Origin: Microtetraspora sp. NBRC 13810
GTDB lineage: Bacteria; Actinomycetota; Actinomycetes; Streptosporangiales; Streptosporangiaceae
Length of the DNA: 64,000 bases
Direction of reading: 5' to 3'
Assembly (NCBI RefSeq): GCF_030268685.1
Contig: NZ_BSRQ01000019.1
Span: forward strand, 116,013 to 180,012
Position 1 is the first letter of the stretch. Every line of letters begins with the position of its first letter. The notes beneath the pieces were generated by a model. It was not told the DNA's origin. It searched no databases and saw nothing but the letters and a program-made list of their open reading frames with translations. Below are positions 1 to 8,621 of this stretch, in pieces. A program made the translations under genes and the position numbers.

Positions 1-161
1 GCTAGGGGGCCCGGTGTTCCGGATGCTCCACGCGACGGTCAGCCGCCTCACGTGACGACCGGCCGGGCTTGCACGGACCTCGAACCCCCCGGGTCCGTGC
101 CCACGTTCCGAGCATCGCGCCCGGCGGTCAACATCGGATCAACAGCGAATCAAGCGGCTGG

Positions 162-1616
162 TCACAGGGTGAAGAAGCCCTCGGCGAGCAGGGCGCGGAC
201 CGGCTCGGGGGCGGCGCGGCGCACCTCGTCGGCGGACTGCCCGGTCAGCTCCGCGATCGCGTCGAGCAGCGGCCCCAGCGGCAGCGTGCCGTCGCAGACG
301 CCTGCCAGCGCGGCCTCCACCGTGCCCACCGCCGCGGTGCGGCGCAGGCCGCGGGTCTGCCGGAGCACGATCCGGGCCGGGTCCTCCGCGCCGGGCGGGC
401 CGATCCGCTCCTCCACGACGCCTTCCGCGGTGTTCAGCGCGGCGGCGAACAACTCGTCGCCGGTGAGCCGGTGCGCCGTGGTGACCGAGCGCAGCACGTC
501 CTCCACGTAGGCCCCGACCGGCAGCTCCACCCGCTGGGTGAGCTCTTCCACCCGGACCACCGGGTCGAGGGTGCCCGAGTCGTGCAGCGTGATCCAGCCG
601 AAGCCGATGCCGGTCACGTCCATGGCTTCGAGGCGGGCGAGCCAGGCGTCGTAGCGGTCCCGGTACGCGGGGGTGCCCTGCTCGGCGGAGTCGCGCAGCC
701 ACAGCTCGGCGTACTCCGCCGGGTCCTGGACGTCGCGCTGGACGGCCCAGCCGTCGCAGCCGGTCCCGGTGAGCCAGCCGCCGACCCGGTCCCGCCAGTC
801 CTCGCCCTTGACGTGCAGCCAGTTGGCCAGCAGGTGGCAGTGGCCGCCGGGGGCGAGGTGCCGGGGCGCCCGCCGTACCAGGTCGCGGCAGAACGCGTCG
901 CCCTCCTCGCCGGTCTCCCGGTAGGTCAGGCCGCCGCCCGGCGAGATCACGAACGGCGGGTTGGACACCACCAGGTCGAACCGCTCGCCCTCGACCGGCT
1001 CGAACATCGACCCCTCGCGGGCCTCCACCGTCTCGTCCGGGATGCCGGACAGCCGCCAGGAGAGCCGGGCCAGTTCCAGCGCGCGCGGGTTCACGTCGGT
1101 GGCGACGACCCGGGCGGCCCGCCCGGCGAGGTGCAGCACCTGGACCCCGCAGCCGGTGCCGAGGTCGAGCGCGCTGTCCACCGGGCGGCGGGTGACGAGC
1201 TGGGCGAGGTTGGCGGACGCGCCGCCCGCGCCGACCACGTGGCCGGGGTGCAGCGGCGGGTCGCCCGGCCTGACCTTGCGGTCGGACACGACGTAGCCGT
1301 CGCCCTCCCACGGCTGGAGGTGGACGGCGGCGCGCACGGTCCGCCCCTGCTCCGGGGCGAGCAGCCCGGCCTCGACCAGCCCGGCCACGTCGAGCGGCAG
1401 CTCCGGGCCCTCCACGGGCACGCCCAGCCACCACAGCCGGACGAGCGCGGCGAGCGGGTCGCCGTCCGCGGTGGCGCGCAGCGCGGGGACGAGCTCCTCG
1501 CGGGAGAGGGCGGCCGCGGCGACGGGACCGAGGCGTTCGCGGACGCCGTCGATCGTGTAGCCGGATTCGAGCAACCGGTCGCGGAGCCGGTCGAGCAGGC
1601 TGGCTGGGACGTTCAC
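162..1616 (-). CDS. Class I SAM-dependent methyltransferase (NPPF-type)
   Basis: A 484-residue protein with an N-terminal helical region (about 1-110) and a Rossmann methyltransferase domain. Motif I is DLGTGCG at about 151-157, and the catalytic-loop tetrapeptide NPPF is at about 219-222. NPPF/NPPY is typical of enzymes that methylate amide or exocyclic nitrogens (HemK/PrmC- and RsmC-like families, established knowledge). The C-terminal 150 residues resemble no domain I can name. The GTG start is chosen because a GGCAGGATGG stretch lies just upstream. It stands alone, and the substrate (protein glutamine, rRNA or DNA) cannot be decided from sequence. Confidence 0.85.
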   Translation of the reverse strand: MNVPASLLDRLRDRLLESGYTIDGVRERLGPVAAAALSREELVPALRATADGDPLAALVRLWWLGVPVEGPELPLDVAGLVEAGLLAPEQGRTVRAAVHLQPWEGDGYVVSDRKVRPGDPPLHPGHVVGAGGASANLAQLVTRRPVDSALDLGTGCGVQVLHLAGRAARVVATDVNPRALELARLSWRLSGIPDETVEAREGSMFEPVEGERFDLVVSNPPFVISPGGGLTYRETGEEGDAFCRDLVRRAPRHLAPGGHCHLLANWLHVKGEDWRDRVGGWLTGTGCDGWAVQRDVQDPAEYAELWLRDSAEQGTPAYRDRYDAWLARLEAMDVTGIGFGWITLHDSGTLDPVVRVEELTQRVELPVGAYVEDVLRSVTTAHRLTGDELFAAALNTAEGVVEERIGPPGAEDPARIVLRQTRGLRRTAAVGTVEAALAGVCDGTLPLGPLLDAIAELTGQSADEVRRAAPEPVRALLAEGFFTL

Positions 1617-1658
1617 CGGCCCATCCTGCCATCGCGCGCCCCGGCGCCCGGCGATCCG

Positions 1659-1703
1659 GGTGATCCTGGTGATTCCGGTGATTCGGGTGATCTCGGTGAT
1701 GCG
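1659..1703. repeat. Five 9-bp GGTGAT-NNN tandem repeats in an intergenic gap
   Basis: GGTGAT occurs at 1659, 1668, 1677, 1686 and 1695, an exact 9-bp period. The gap 1617-1914 between the divergent methyltransferase and zinc-ribbon genes otherwise shows no gene. One frame reads Gly-Asp-x triplets, but it has no start, ribosome site or plausible protein around it, so I treat it as a simple repeat. Confidence 0.6.
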
Positions 1704-1914
1704 ACTTTCGGCGACGCCGGCCGGAAAGCCACTACGATCACTTCTGCCCGGGTAGCAGGTATTTGATCACTTGAGTCCCGCTAGTATCCGGAACACGGAA
1801 CGCCACCTTCCGGTCACCCAACGGGGCAAGCGTTCTGCAAGTGGCGGTCAAGCGCTTCGCGATACGTCTGGGCGGTAGCCGCCGTGATCTTTTTCGACAG
1901 GGAGTGGATCTTGG

Positions 1915-2223
1915 ATGTTGATCCCCTGCTTGGCATGTGAGTCGCGTTTCGTCCCCGACGAGTACTTCCGCGCCTGCCACGACTACAACCGTGGCCGGGA
2001 TCTCGTCGCGTGGACCTGTCCCGCCTGCGGGAACAGGGACGAGCTTCGCGTGCTGCCCGGGGAACTCGGGTTCGGCTATCCCCGCCGTGGCCGTTTCGAC
2101 GTGCACGACCGGGTCCGGGTGCCCGGCCTGAGCCGCCGCCGCCAGGACCTGCGCCTGGACATCTCCCTGGACCAGAAGGTCTGGCGGGTGCCCACCCGCA
2201 CCGCCTTCGCCCCCGCGCACTGA
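1915..2223 (+). CDS. Small zinc-ribbon hypothetical protein
   Basis: A 102-residue protein beginning MLIPC. Two CxxC pairs (CLAC at about 5-8 and CPAC at about 35-38) make a likely four-cysteine zinc ribbon. The remainder is basic and predicted soluble. A GGGAG ribosome site lies about ten bases before the ATG. I do not recognise a family with a known role. Zinc ribbons of this size often bind nucleic acid or a protein partner, but that is only a possibility. It is monocistronic and converges with the dehydrogenase gene downstream. Confidence 0.65.
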   Translation: MLIPCLACESRFVPDEYFRACHDYNRGRDLVAWTCPACGNRDELRVLPGELGFGYPRRGRFDVHDRVRVPGLSRRRQDLRLDISLDQKVWRVPTRTAFAPAH

Positions 2224-2321
2224 GCGACGGCGGGCGCTGACCGCCCGGGCGCGGGGCTTCCTCCCGTACACCCGCACCCAGGCGGCCGTCCCTGCCCGGT
2301 CCCGCCCCCGGGTCCGCCCTG

Positions 2322-3293
2322 TCACACCTCGCGGCTCCTGATCACGCGCACCACGTCGTCCACCACCAGCCCGGCCCGCTCCGCCTCGCTGTCCCCGGTC
2401 GCCTCCCCCAGGCAGGGGGTGAGCACCACGTTGGACAGCCGGACCAGCGGATGATCCGGGTCCAGCCACTCCCCTTCGAAGTGGTCGAGCCCCGCCCCGC
2501 CGAGATGCCCGCCGCGCAGCGTGTCCACCAGGGCCGCCACGTCGTGCAGGCCGCCTCTCGCGGTGTTCAGGTAGATCGCGCCCGGCCGCATCGCGGCGAA
2601 CTCCGCGCTGCCGATCAGCCCCCTGGTCTCCGCCGTCAGCTCGGCGTGCACGGACACGACGTCGGCCTCGGCGAGCAGGGCGGGAAGTGTGTGCCCGGCC
2701 TCCGGCACGTGCGGGTCGCAGGCGATCACATGCATCCCCAGCCCGCGCATCCGCCACCGCACCGCCGTGCCGACCCGGCCGAGGCCCACGATGCCGAAGG
2801 TACGGCCGGCCAGCCGTACCCCGCGGTGCCGCTGGGCGGGCGGCAGGCCGCGGCGGTAGACCCGGCCGCCCCGGACGTCGCGGTCGGCGGTGACGATGTG
2901 CCGGTTGACCGCGAACAGCAGGGCGACGGTGAGTTCGGCGACCGCGTCCACGTCGTGGTCGGCGGAGTGCAGCACGGCCACGCCGCGCTCACGGGCGAGC
3001 CGGACGTCCACCCGGGTGGGCGCCCGCACGCAGGCCACGATGTCCAGCGGCAGCCCGAGCACCGCGCCGCGCACCTCGTCCCCGTCGGTCACCAGCACCC
3101 GCGCGCCGGTCCCGATCACCAGGTCGGCGAGCCGCTCGTCGGAGAACCCCCACGCGGGTCGGCCCGCCAGTTCGGGGAACTCGTCGGCGGAGACCACCTC
3201 GGCGACCGCGGCCAGGCGCTGGACGGCGTCGGCCGGCAGCCTGGCCAGCACCAGGGCCCGCGGCCGCACCCGAGGGAATTCGCCAACACCCAC
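2322..3293 (-). CDS. D-2-hydroxyacid dehydrogenase-like protein, catalytic His replaced by Cys
   Basis: A 323-residue member of the NAD-dependent D-isomer 2-hydroxyacid dehydrogenase family (phosphoglycerate dehydrogenase-like fold). The dinucleotide site GLGRVG, the arginine segment NTARGG and the acidic segment GLDHFEGE are present. The usual TPH(I/L)GG motif, which carries the catalytic histidine, reads TPCLGEAT here (codon TGC near 2420). The family reduces 2-oxoacids with NAD(P)H. Without the histidine it may be inactive or use altered chemistry. The GTG start is tentative, and a slightly shorter N-terminus is possible. It stands alone between convergent and co-directional neighbours. 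Confidence 0.8.
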   Translation of the reverse strand: MGVGEFPRVRPRALVLARLPADAVQRLAAVAEVVSADEFPELAGRPAWGFSDERLADLVIGTGARVLVTDGDEVRGAVLGLPLDIVACVRAPTRVDVRLARERGVAVLHSADHDVDAVAELTVALLFAVNRHIVTADRDVRGGRVYRRGLPPAQRHRGVRLAGRTFGIVGLGRVGTAVRWRMRGLGMHVIACDPHVPEAGHTLPALLAEADVVSVHAELTAETRGLIGSAEFAAMRPGAIYLNTARGGLHDVAALVDTLRGGHLGGAGLDHFEGEWLDPDHPLVRLSNVVLTPCLGEATGDSEAERAGLVVDDVVRVIRSREV

Positions 3294-3360
3294 AATCGCG
3301 ACAATAGCCCCTACCAGCGAGTATCGCGGAGGGTGCCCGCGCGACCACGCCGCCTCGGGG

Positions 3361-3957
3361 TCAGGCGGCGGGCTGCCGCAGGCTCTGCCAGGCGGCCTCG
3401 CACAGGCCGGCGATCTCCTCGTCGGAGGGCTGGTGGGCGCCGCTGAACCACAGCCGGCACATCTCCTGGGCGGGCCCGAGCCACAGTACGTAACACATGG
3501 TGGCGTGCACCGGCTGGAGCAGGCCCGCCTTCATGTGCGGCCGCCACCAGTCGGCCACCTGGCGGAAGAACGCGCGGCGGGACTCGGCGACCTCCGTGCC
3601 GCCGGGCTCGTTGCGGCGTGGCGGGCGCTCGCTGATCAGCAGGCGGGCCCGCTCGGGGTGCTCGCCGCACCAGGTCATGTGGAAGGCGACGATCGCCTCG
3701 ATCCCGTCGCGGGCGTTCTCGTGGCGGACCAGCTCGGCCAGAAACGCCTCCTGGTACATCGCCAGCGTCTCGGCGTACAGGACCCCGAAGACATGCTCCT
3801 TACTGGCGAAGTGGTGATAGAAGCTGCCCACGCTGACGCCACTCTCCTCGCGGAGACTGGCCAGGGTGGTGGCGGAGACGCCGTCCTGGCTGAACCTGCG
3901 CAATGCGCCGTCGATGATCCGGGTACGACCGTCACGCCCGTTCTTGACACTCTTCAC
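3361..3957 (-). CDS. TetR-family transcriptional regulator
   Basis: About 198 residues. The N-terminal helix-turn-helix includes GVSVGSFYHHFASKEHVFG, the TetR recognition-helix signature, at about 35-55. The remainder is a helical ligand or dimerisation domain. The frame stays open upstream into the GNAT gene, but the GTG at 3957 begins a normal-length TetR protein. No strong ribosome site is visible, so the start is approximate. The region upstream (3970-4000) contains the short palindrome AACGTT. The effector and targets are unknown. Confidence 0.85.
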   Translation of the reverse strand: MKSVKNGRDGRTRIIDGALRRFSQDGVSATTLASLREESGVSVGSFYHHFASKEHVFGVLYAETLAMYQEAFLAELVRHENARDGIEAIVAFHMTWCGEHPERARLLISERPPRRNEPGGTEVAESRRAFFRQVADWWRPHMKAGLLQPVHATMCYVLWLGPAQEMCRLWFSGAHQPSDEEIAGLCEAAWQSLRQPAA

Positions 3958-4010
3958 GAGGTCAATGGTGCGGTAACAGAACGTTGTTCCGCAAATGGCC
4001 GTACCGCGTT

Positions 4011-4517
4011 TCAGAGAGCGGCGACAATCTCCACCGTGCCCTGAACCGCCCGCGCGGTCGCCTCCGGCCACCTCTTTCTGATCATCGATAATACTTTGCG
4101 ATTGTCCCCGAGCACGTCCATACCGACGGTTTCCGCCCCTTCGGCGACGGCCCGGGCGAGCAGGACGCCGACCAGCCGCGAGCCGTGCCCGCGCCCCTGC
4201 CACTCGTCGGCCACCACGACGGCGATCTCCACCTGGGACGTCCCGGCGTACCGGTAGCTCATGGCGTGCCCGACGACCTGGCCGGTGACGGCGTGCACGG
4301 CCAGCAGGGCGTCGCGCCCGCCGTCGAGGGCCAGCAGGGACCTGACCATGCTCGCGCTCGGCCGGGTCACGCCGGCGAAGAACCGCATGGAGCAGGTGCG
4401 CAGGGACAGCCCGGCCAGGAAGGCGCGGACGGGTTCCTCGTCGTCCGGGCCGGCCGGCCGCACCACCACCGTGTCGGCGGGCTGTAACACGGGAGGGAAA
4501 GGCTGAGTTCGGAGCAT
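4011..4517 (-). CDS. GNAT-family N-acetyltransferase
   Basis: About 168 residues with the GNAT acetyl-CoA pyrophosphate loop QGRGHGSRLV after the beta-4 strand segment (VEIAVVVADEW), and a C-terminal NRKVLSMIRKRW helix typical of the fold. It would transfer an acetyl group from acetyl-CoA to an unknown amine. I chose the ATG at 4517, which starts LRTQPFPP, over one 12 codons upstream. The strand carries TTGACA at 4553-4548, and the expected transcription start falls almost on this ATG, so a leaderless message is possible. It is divergent from the HxlR gene. Confidence 0.85.
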   Translation of the reverse strand: MLRTQPFPPVLQPADTVVVRPAGPDDEEPVRAFLAGLSLRTCSMRFFAGVTRPSASMVRSLLALDGGRDALLAVHAVTGQVVGHAMSYRYAGTSQVEIAVVVADEWQGRGHGSRLVGVLLARAVAEGAETVGMDVLGDNRKVLSMIRKRWPEATARAVQGTVEIVAAL

Positions 4518-4518
4518 G

Positions 4519-4563
4519 GACTCAGCCTGCCGACAGCGTCCTGAGTCTGTCAAGTAGACTCAG
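4519..4563. promoter_or_regulatory. Three GACTCAG/CTGAGTC elements in a divergent promoter
   Basis: GACTCAG at 4519-4525, its complement CTGAGTC at 4541-4547 and GACTCAG again at 4557-4563 fill the gap between the GNAT and HxlR genes. The third copy overlaps a possible -10 (TAGACT, 4555-4560) for hxlR, and TTGACA on the opposite strand lies between copies two and three. Inverted heptamers here fit autoregulation by the adjacent HxlR protein; that is inference. Confidence 0.5.
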
Positions 4564-4583
4564 GGAAGATTGGAAGGAACGGA

Positions 4584-5126
4584 ATGACCACCTACGATTC
4601 CGCCATGAGCGTGCCCTTCCGCGTGGACAACTGCTCGATCGAGGCCACCCTGCGCGTGGTCGGCGAGAAATGGACGCTGCTCGTCCTGCGGGAGGCGTTC
4701 GGCGGGGTGCGCCGCTTCGCGGACATGCAGGCGGCGACCGGCGCCCCCCGGCAGGTGCTCAGCGCCCGGCTGACCCGCCTGGTCGAGGAGGACCTCATGC
4801 GCAAGGTCCCCTACCGGGAGCCGGGGCAGCGCCAGCGCGACGAGTACCGGCTGACCCAGAAGGGCATCGACCTGTATCCGATCATGGTCGCCCTCATGCA
4901 CTGGGGCGACCGCTACCTCGCCGACGACGGCGCCCCCGTGCTCCTCACCCACCGCGGCTGCGGCGCCGACGTCGAGCAGTACTTCCGCTGCGCCGACGGC
5001 CACGAGGTCGGCTCCGCCCGCGAGATCACCCCGCTTCCCGGTCCCGGCCTGCGGCTGGCCCCCCGGGTCCCGGACCCCGCCCCCGAGGCCGGGGAGTGCC
5101 GCGCCCGCGAGCCGCGCCCGGCCTGA
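4584..5126 (+). CDS. HxlR-family winged-helix regulator
   Basis: 180 residues with the HxlR signature: CSIEATLRVVGEKWTLLVLRE at about 17-37, then LSARLTRLVEEDLMRKV and the wing residues EYRLTQKG. HxlR proteins are small dimeric regulators of stress or detoxification genes. The C-terminal 60 residues contain a Cys/His-rich stretch (HRGCGADVEQYFRCADGH) that could bind zinc or sense thiols, as seen in other family members with C-terminal extensions. The ribosome site GGAAGGAA is at 4572-4579. It is divergent from the GNAT gene and shares its promoter region. Confidence 0.88.
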   Translation: MTTYDSAMSVPFRVDNCSIEATLRVVGEKWTLLVLREAFGGVRRFADMQAATGAPRQVLSARLTRLVEEDLMRKVPYREPGQRQRDEYRLTQKGIDLYPIMVALMHWGDRYLADDGAPVLLTHRGCGADVEQYFRCADGHEVGSAREITPLPGPGLRLAPRVPDPAPEAGECRAREPRPA

Positions 5127-5174
5127 GAGCCGCCCGGAGTCGGGGGCGGAGGTGGCGATGCCTACGCTGGGTGG

Positions 5175-5969
5175 GTGTACAGGTTCCTCCTGACCCCTCG
5201 CTGGCTGGCGTTCCACGTGGTGGTGCTGCTGGTCATCCCGGCCTTCGTGTTCCTCGGCCGGTGGCAGTTCGGGCGCTTCGAGGAACGCTCGGCCGCGAGC
5301 CACCACATCACCGCCAACCTGCGGGCCGGCGCGGCCCCGCTGGACACCCTGGCCCGCCCGGGCGAGCCGGTCAGGGACGCGGACGAGTACCGCACCGTCA
5401 CCGTCTCCGGCACCTACGACACCGCCCACCAGCTCGTCGTGCGCCGCCGCCCCCAGGAGGGCAGGCTCGGCTTCTACGTGCTGACCCCGCTGGTCACGGG
5501 TTCCGGCCAGGCGGTGCTGGTCAACCGGGGCTGGGTGCCCGCGGGCGCGACCGCCGACGCGATGCCCCAGGTGCCCGCGCCGGCCACCGGCGAGGTCACC
5601 GTCACCGGGCGGCTGCGGCCGAGCGAGACCGAGGAGACCTCCGGGATCAGGAACCGCGCCGGCCTCCCGCCGGGCCAGGTCCTGCTGATCGACGCCGGCG
5701 CGATCGGCCGCGGCCTGCCGTACCGGATCCCCGGCGGCTATGTGGAGCTGACCGGGCAGCGGCCCGCCGCGGCGGAGCCCGAGCCGGTGCCCGCGCCCGA
5801 CGTCGGCGAGGGCGGCGGGCTCAACCTGGCGTACGGCGTGCAGTGGTGGCTGTTCATCGGGATCGCCGTCGGCGGCTGGTTCTTCCTCATCCGCAGGGAG
5901 GCGGCCGACATCAAGGCGGCGGCGGACGAGCCCGAGGAAGAGCTGGCGGACGCTACAAAGGGACCATGA
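5175..5969 (+). CDS. SURF1-family cytochrome oxidase assembly protein
   Basis: 264 residues. A first membrane helix (about 12-28) is followed by GRWQFGRFEER, the SURF1 signature. A periplasmic-side domain follows with RRRPQEGRLGFYVLTPL and VNRGWVPAG, then a C-terminal helix near WWLFIGIAVGGWFFLI. SURF1 proteins assist haem a insertion during assembly of aa3-type cytochrome oxidase. The acidic 20-residue tail is lineage-typical. The GTG start is at 5175. The 3' end overlaps the convergent membrane-protein gene by 17 bp. Confidence 0.92.
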   Translation: MYRFLLTPRWLAFHVVVLLVIPAFVFLGRWQFGRFEERSAASHHITANLRAGAAPLDTLARPGEPVRDADEYRTVTVSGTYDTAHQLVVRRRPQEGRLGFYVLTPLVTGSGQAVLVNRGWVPAGATADAMPQVPAPATGEVTVTGRLRPSETEETSGIRNRAGLPPGQVLLIDAGAIGRGLPYRIPGGYVELTGQRPAAAEPEPVPAPDVGEGGGLNLAYGVQWWLFIGIAVGGWFFLIRREAADIKAAADEPEEELADATKGP

Positions 5970-6699
5970 CCAGCAGGAACGTCGCCACGATCGCCACCAG
6001 GAGCCCCTGCGCCGCGTTCAGCGGCCCCCTGGGGGTCAGCACGTCGTACGGCCTGCGCCACAGCGGATAGGGCTCCAGCAGGACGTAGAACACGATCCCG
6101 CCGCGCAGGAAGATCCACAACCAGGCCCAGCGGGTGGCGTAGCGGCGTTCCGGCAGTCCCAGCATCAGCAGCAGCGTGAGCGCCCCGGCGGCGGCCCCCA
6201 GCGGGGCCAGCGGCGCCCACACGCGTTGCAGCTCCGCATACGCCCACAGGCCCGGCCCGCCGGGCGGGTCGGTGACCGGCACCACGCGCCCGCCCTCTCG
6301 GCCGGCCGCCGCGATCGCGGCGAGGTGGGAGGCGCGCACCGGCGCCAGTCTCGCCTCGTCGAGGCGGGTCGTCACCGGGTCCCACACCTCGCCCTTGGGC
6401 ACCCCGATCGCCCGCGACCAGCGGGTCGGGCCCTCCGACCACAGGAGCTGCCCGTAACCGGGCCAGGACCGGTCCGCGACCACCTGGGTCACCGTGCCCG
6501 CGCGCAACCCCGCGTAGAGGTCCCGGACCGGGCGCGGCGCCGGCTCGCCGTTGACCGTGACGGCGAAGACGGCGAAGGTCAGCACGGCCAGCAGGACCCA
6601 GCGGGTGGCGTGGAGCAGGCGGTCGTGCGGAGTCCGGGGCTGGAGCACCGGGTGCGGGACAACCGGTTCGACGACGCCCGGTCTGATGGCGGAGGACAC
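5953..6699 (-). CDS. Membrane protein of unknown function, four predicted helices
   Basis: 248 residues. One membrane helix lies near residues 31-48 (WVLLAVLTFAVFAVTV) and three cluster in the C-terminal half (around 155-175, 185-205 and 225-245). Between them is an extracytoplasmic domain of about 100 residues containing a WSEGPTRW segment. I recognise no family. It converges with SURF1, overlapping by 17 bp, which suggests both 3' ends are under constraint. Function unknown. Confidence 0.75.
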   Translation of the reverse strand: MSSAIRPGVVEPVVPHPVLQPRTPHDRLLHATRWVLLAVLTFAVFAVTVNGEPAPRPVRDLYAGLRAGTVTQVVADRSWPGYGQLLWSEGPTRWSRAIGVPKGEVWDPVTTRLDEARLAPVRASHLAAIAAAGREGGRVVPVTDPPGGPGLWAYAELQRVWAPLAPLGAAAGALTLLLMLGLPERRYATRWAWLWIFLRGGIVFYVLLEPYPLWRRPYDVLTPRGPLNAAQGLLVAIVATFLLVMVPL

Positions 6700-7021
6700 C
6701 CAAGCCCCAATCGCGAAGAGATGGCGTGCTTAGGGTAAAGCGCCTGATCGATCCCCTCGAATTCGAGGTACCCGGTGGCGCGTTTCACCTGGGGGCCGGG
6801 GTGGAGTGGGGACCGGGTTCGCCGTTCGGGTGGTGCGGGCGAAGGTTGCTGCGAGAATGTTTCTCGTCATCGACGGCGCCGCCGTGGAGAGGGTCCGGAA
6901 CATCCCGTGGACCGTTCCGCCCCATTCGCCGGGCCGTCCCGTCCACGAGGTGAATGAAGAGATACAGCTTGGAGACCTCCCAGCTTGTTCTGTGTGATGC
7001 CAGCGTCATACGGTTTCCCAT
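6700..7021. promoter_or_regulatory. Divergent promoter region with a 14-bp perfect palindrome
   Basis: These 322 bases separate the membrane-protein gene and the amidohydrolase. CCTCGAATTCGAGG at 6755-6768 is a perfect palindrome, a credible operator. A minus-strand TACCCT (around 6737-6732) could be the -10 for the membrane-protein gene. Short open frames here lack ribosome sites and look like shadows. Confidence 0.4.
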
Positions 7022-8218
7022 GTGACTACGCCGCTGCTTACCGACCCAGAGCCGAGGCGGCGCGACTATGTGATCATTTCGGTAGATGATCACCTCATCG
7101 AGCCACCTGACATGTTCGAGGGACGGCTGCCCGAGAAGTACGCCGACCTCGCCCCGAAAGTGGTGGAGACCGGGTCGGGCCACCAGGTCTGGCAGTACGG
7201 CGGGGCCACCTACCCCTGCGCCGGGGTCGACGTCGGCGCGGGCATGCCGCCTGAGCAGTGGACCCTCGACCCGGTGCGCTTCGAGCAGATGCGGCCCGGC
7301 TGTCACGACATCGAGGCCCGCATCGAGGACATGGACCGCGCGGGCGTCTGGGCCGCCCTCTGCTTCCCCGGCATGCTGGCCGGGCAGGCGGGCATGCCCT
7401 TCGCCAAGACCCGCGACCAGGATCTCGGCCTCGCCGTGCTGCGCGCGTGGAACGACTGGCACGTGGACGTGTGGGCGGGCACCTACCCCGAGCGGATCAT
7501 CGCGATGCAGCTCCCCTGGCTGCCCGACCCCGAGGTGGCGGCCAAGGAGATCCGCGACAACGCGGCCCGCGGCTTCAAAGCGGTGATCTTCCCGGAGTTC
7601 CCCACCCGGCTGCGGCTGCCGTCCATCCACAGCGGCCACTGGGACCCGTTCTTCGCGGCCTGCGAGGAGACCGGCACCGTGGTGTGCCTGCACACCGGCT
7701 CCGCGTCCTGGGCGCCGGTGCCCTCGCCGGACACCCCGATCGAGGCCATCACCACGCTGATCCCGACCAGCGCGATGTTCGCCTGCGCCGACTGGCTCTG
7801 GTCCGGCGTGCCGCTGCGCTTCCCCAACCTGCGCATCCTCGTCGTCGAGGGCGGCGTCGGCTGGCTGCCGATGCTCGCCGAGCGCGCCGACTACGCGCTG
7901 GACCACACGGTGGGCGGGGAGTCGTCGTGGGAGGGCGGGCTGAAGCCGAGCGAGGTGCTGCGCCGCAACTTCTACTTCGGCACGCTCAACGACCACGCGC
8001 TGTCCGGCGTGCGGCTCGCCGTGGGGCTGGACCACGTGCTGCTGGAGAGCGGCTACCCGCACTCCGACTCCACCTGGCCCGACACCCAGCGCTCGGTGGC
8101 CCGCAACCTCGGCAGCCTGCCGCCGGCCGACATCGCCAGGGTCGCCTACGGCAACGCCGCCCGGCTGTTCGGCCACCCGCTGCCGTCCCGGGCGTGGCTG
8201 CGGATGGAACAGCTCTAG
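7022..8218 (+). CDS. Amidohydrolase-2 family protein with one metal ligand altered
   Basis: A 398-residue TIM-barrel protein of the ACMSD-like amidohydrolase_2 family. It has the N-terminal SVDDHLIEPPDMF motif, the VVCLHTG histidine strand and the late ESGYPHSDSTWP motif. Related proteins read ESDYPH at that last position, where the Asp is the family's metal-binding or catalytic residue; here it is Gly (codon GGC near 8051). Such enzymes hydrolyse or decarboxylate small substrates, often in aromatic or xenobiotic breakdown. The GTG start is at 7022. Its stop overlaps the DUF1232 gene by 4 bp. Confidence 0.85.
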   Translation: MTTPLLTDPEPRRRDYVIISVDDHLIEPPDMFEGRLPEKYADLAPKVVETGSGHQVWQYGGATYPCAGVDVGAGMPPEQWTLDPVRFEQMRPGCHDIEARIEDMDRAGVWAALCFPGMLAGQAGMPFAKTRDQDLGLAVLRAWNDWHVDVWAGTYPERIIAMQLPWLPDPEVAAKEIRDNAARGFKAVIFPEFPTRLRLPSIHSGHWDPFFAACEETGTVVCLHTGSASWAPVPSPDTPIEAITTLIPTSAMFACADWLWSGVPLRFPNLRILVVEGGVGWLPMLAERADYALDHTVGGESSWEGGLKPSEVLRRNFYFGTLNDHALSGVRLAVGLDHVLLESGYPHSDSTWPDTQRSVARNLGSLPPADIARVAYGNAARLFGHPLPSRAWLRMEQL

Positions 8219-8565
8219 GAGGGCGAGTCCAGGAACGTGGGAGCGTCGTGCGTGCGCTCCCACGTCACATAACGCCCGCTCTCACCGAGCAGCGAGGTCA
8301 TCAGCCACAGGAAGACGCCGAAGTCGTCGACCACCCCGATGAGCACCAGGAAGTCGGGGATGACGTCGATCGGCGAGATCAGGTAGACCACGCCGAGCCC
8401 CATCATGGCGAGCCTGCCCTTGCCCATGCCCGGATAGTCGCCGCGGAGGACGGCGGCCAGCATCCGCGGGATGCCGCGCACCCGGACGCCGATGCCGGGC
8501 GTCCCCGGGCTGTTCACCTCGCGGTAAGCCCGCCATAACGCCGCGCTCCGCCCCACCTTGGCCAT
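8215..8565 (-). CDS. DUF1232 (YkvA-type) membrane protein
   Basis: 116 residues. The core GLGVVYLISPIDVIPDFLVLIG followed by DDFGVFLWLM is the YkvA/DUF1232 signature: a membrane-associated hairpin with ISPIDxIPD. Function is unknown across bacteria. A second DUF1232 protein is encoded at 35202-35615. It converges on the amidohydrolase and lies downstream of the truncated amidase on the same strand. Confidence 0.85.
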   Translation of the reverse strand: MAKVGRSAALWRAYREVNSPGTPGIGVRVRGIPRMLAAVLRGDYPGMGKGRLAMMGLGVVYLISPIDVIPDFLVLIGVVDDFGVFLWLMTSLLGESGRYVTWERTHDAPTFLDSPS

Positions 8566-8621
8566 CGTGGGCTCCTCCCAGAGGGGATCGTGGCGCCGGT
8601 ACTACCCGGCCGTCGTCCCGC

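Noticed and set aside
1659..1703. Collagen-like Gly-Asp-x protein
   Set aside because: Only about five triplets in an intergenic region with no start or ribosome site; better seen as a simple DNA repeat.
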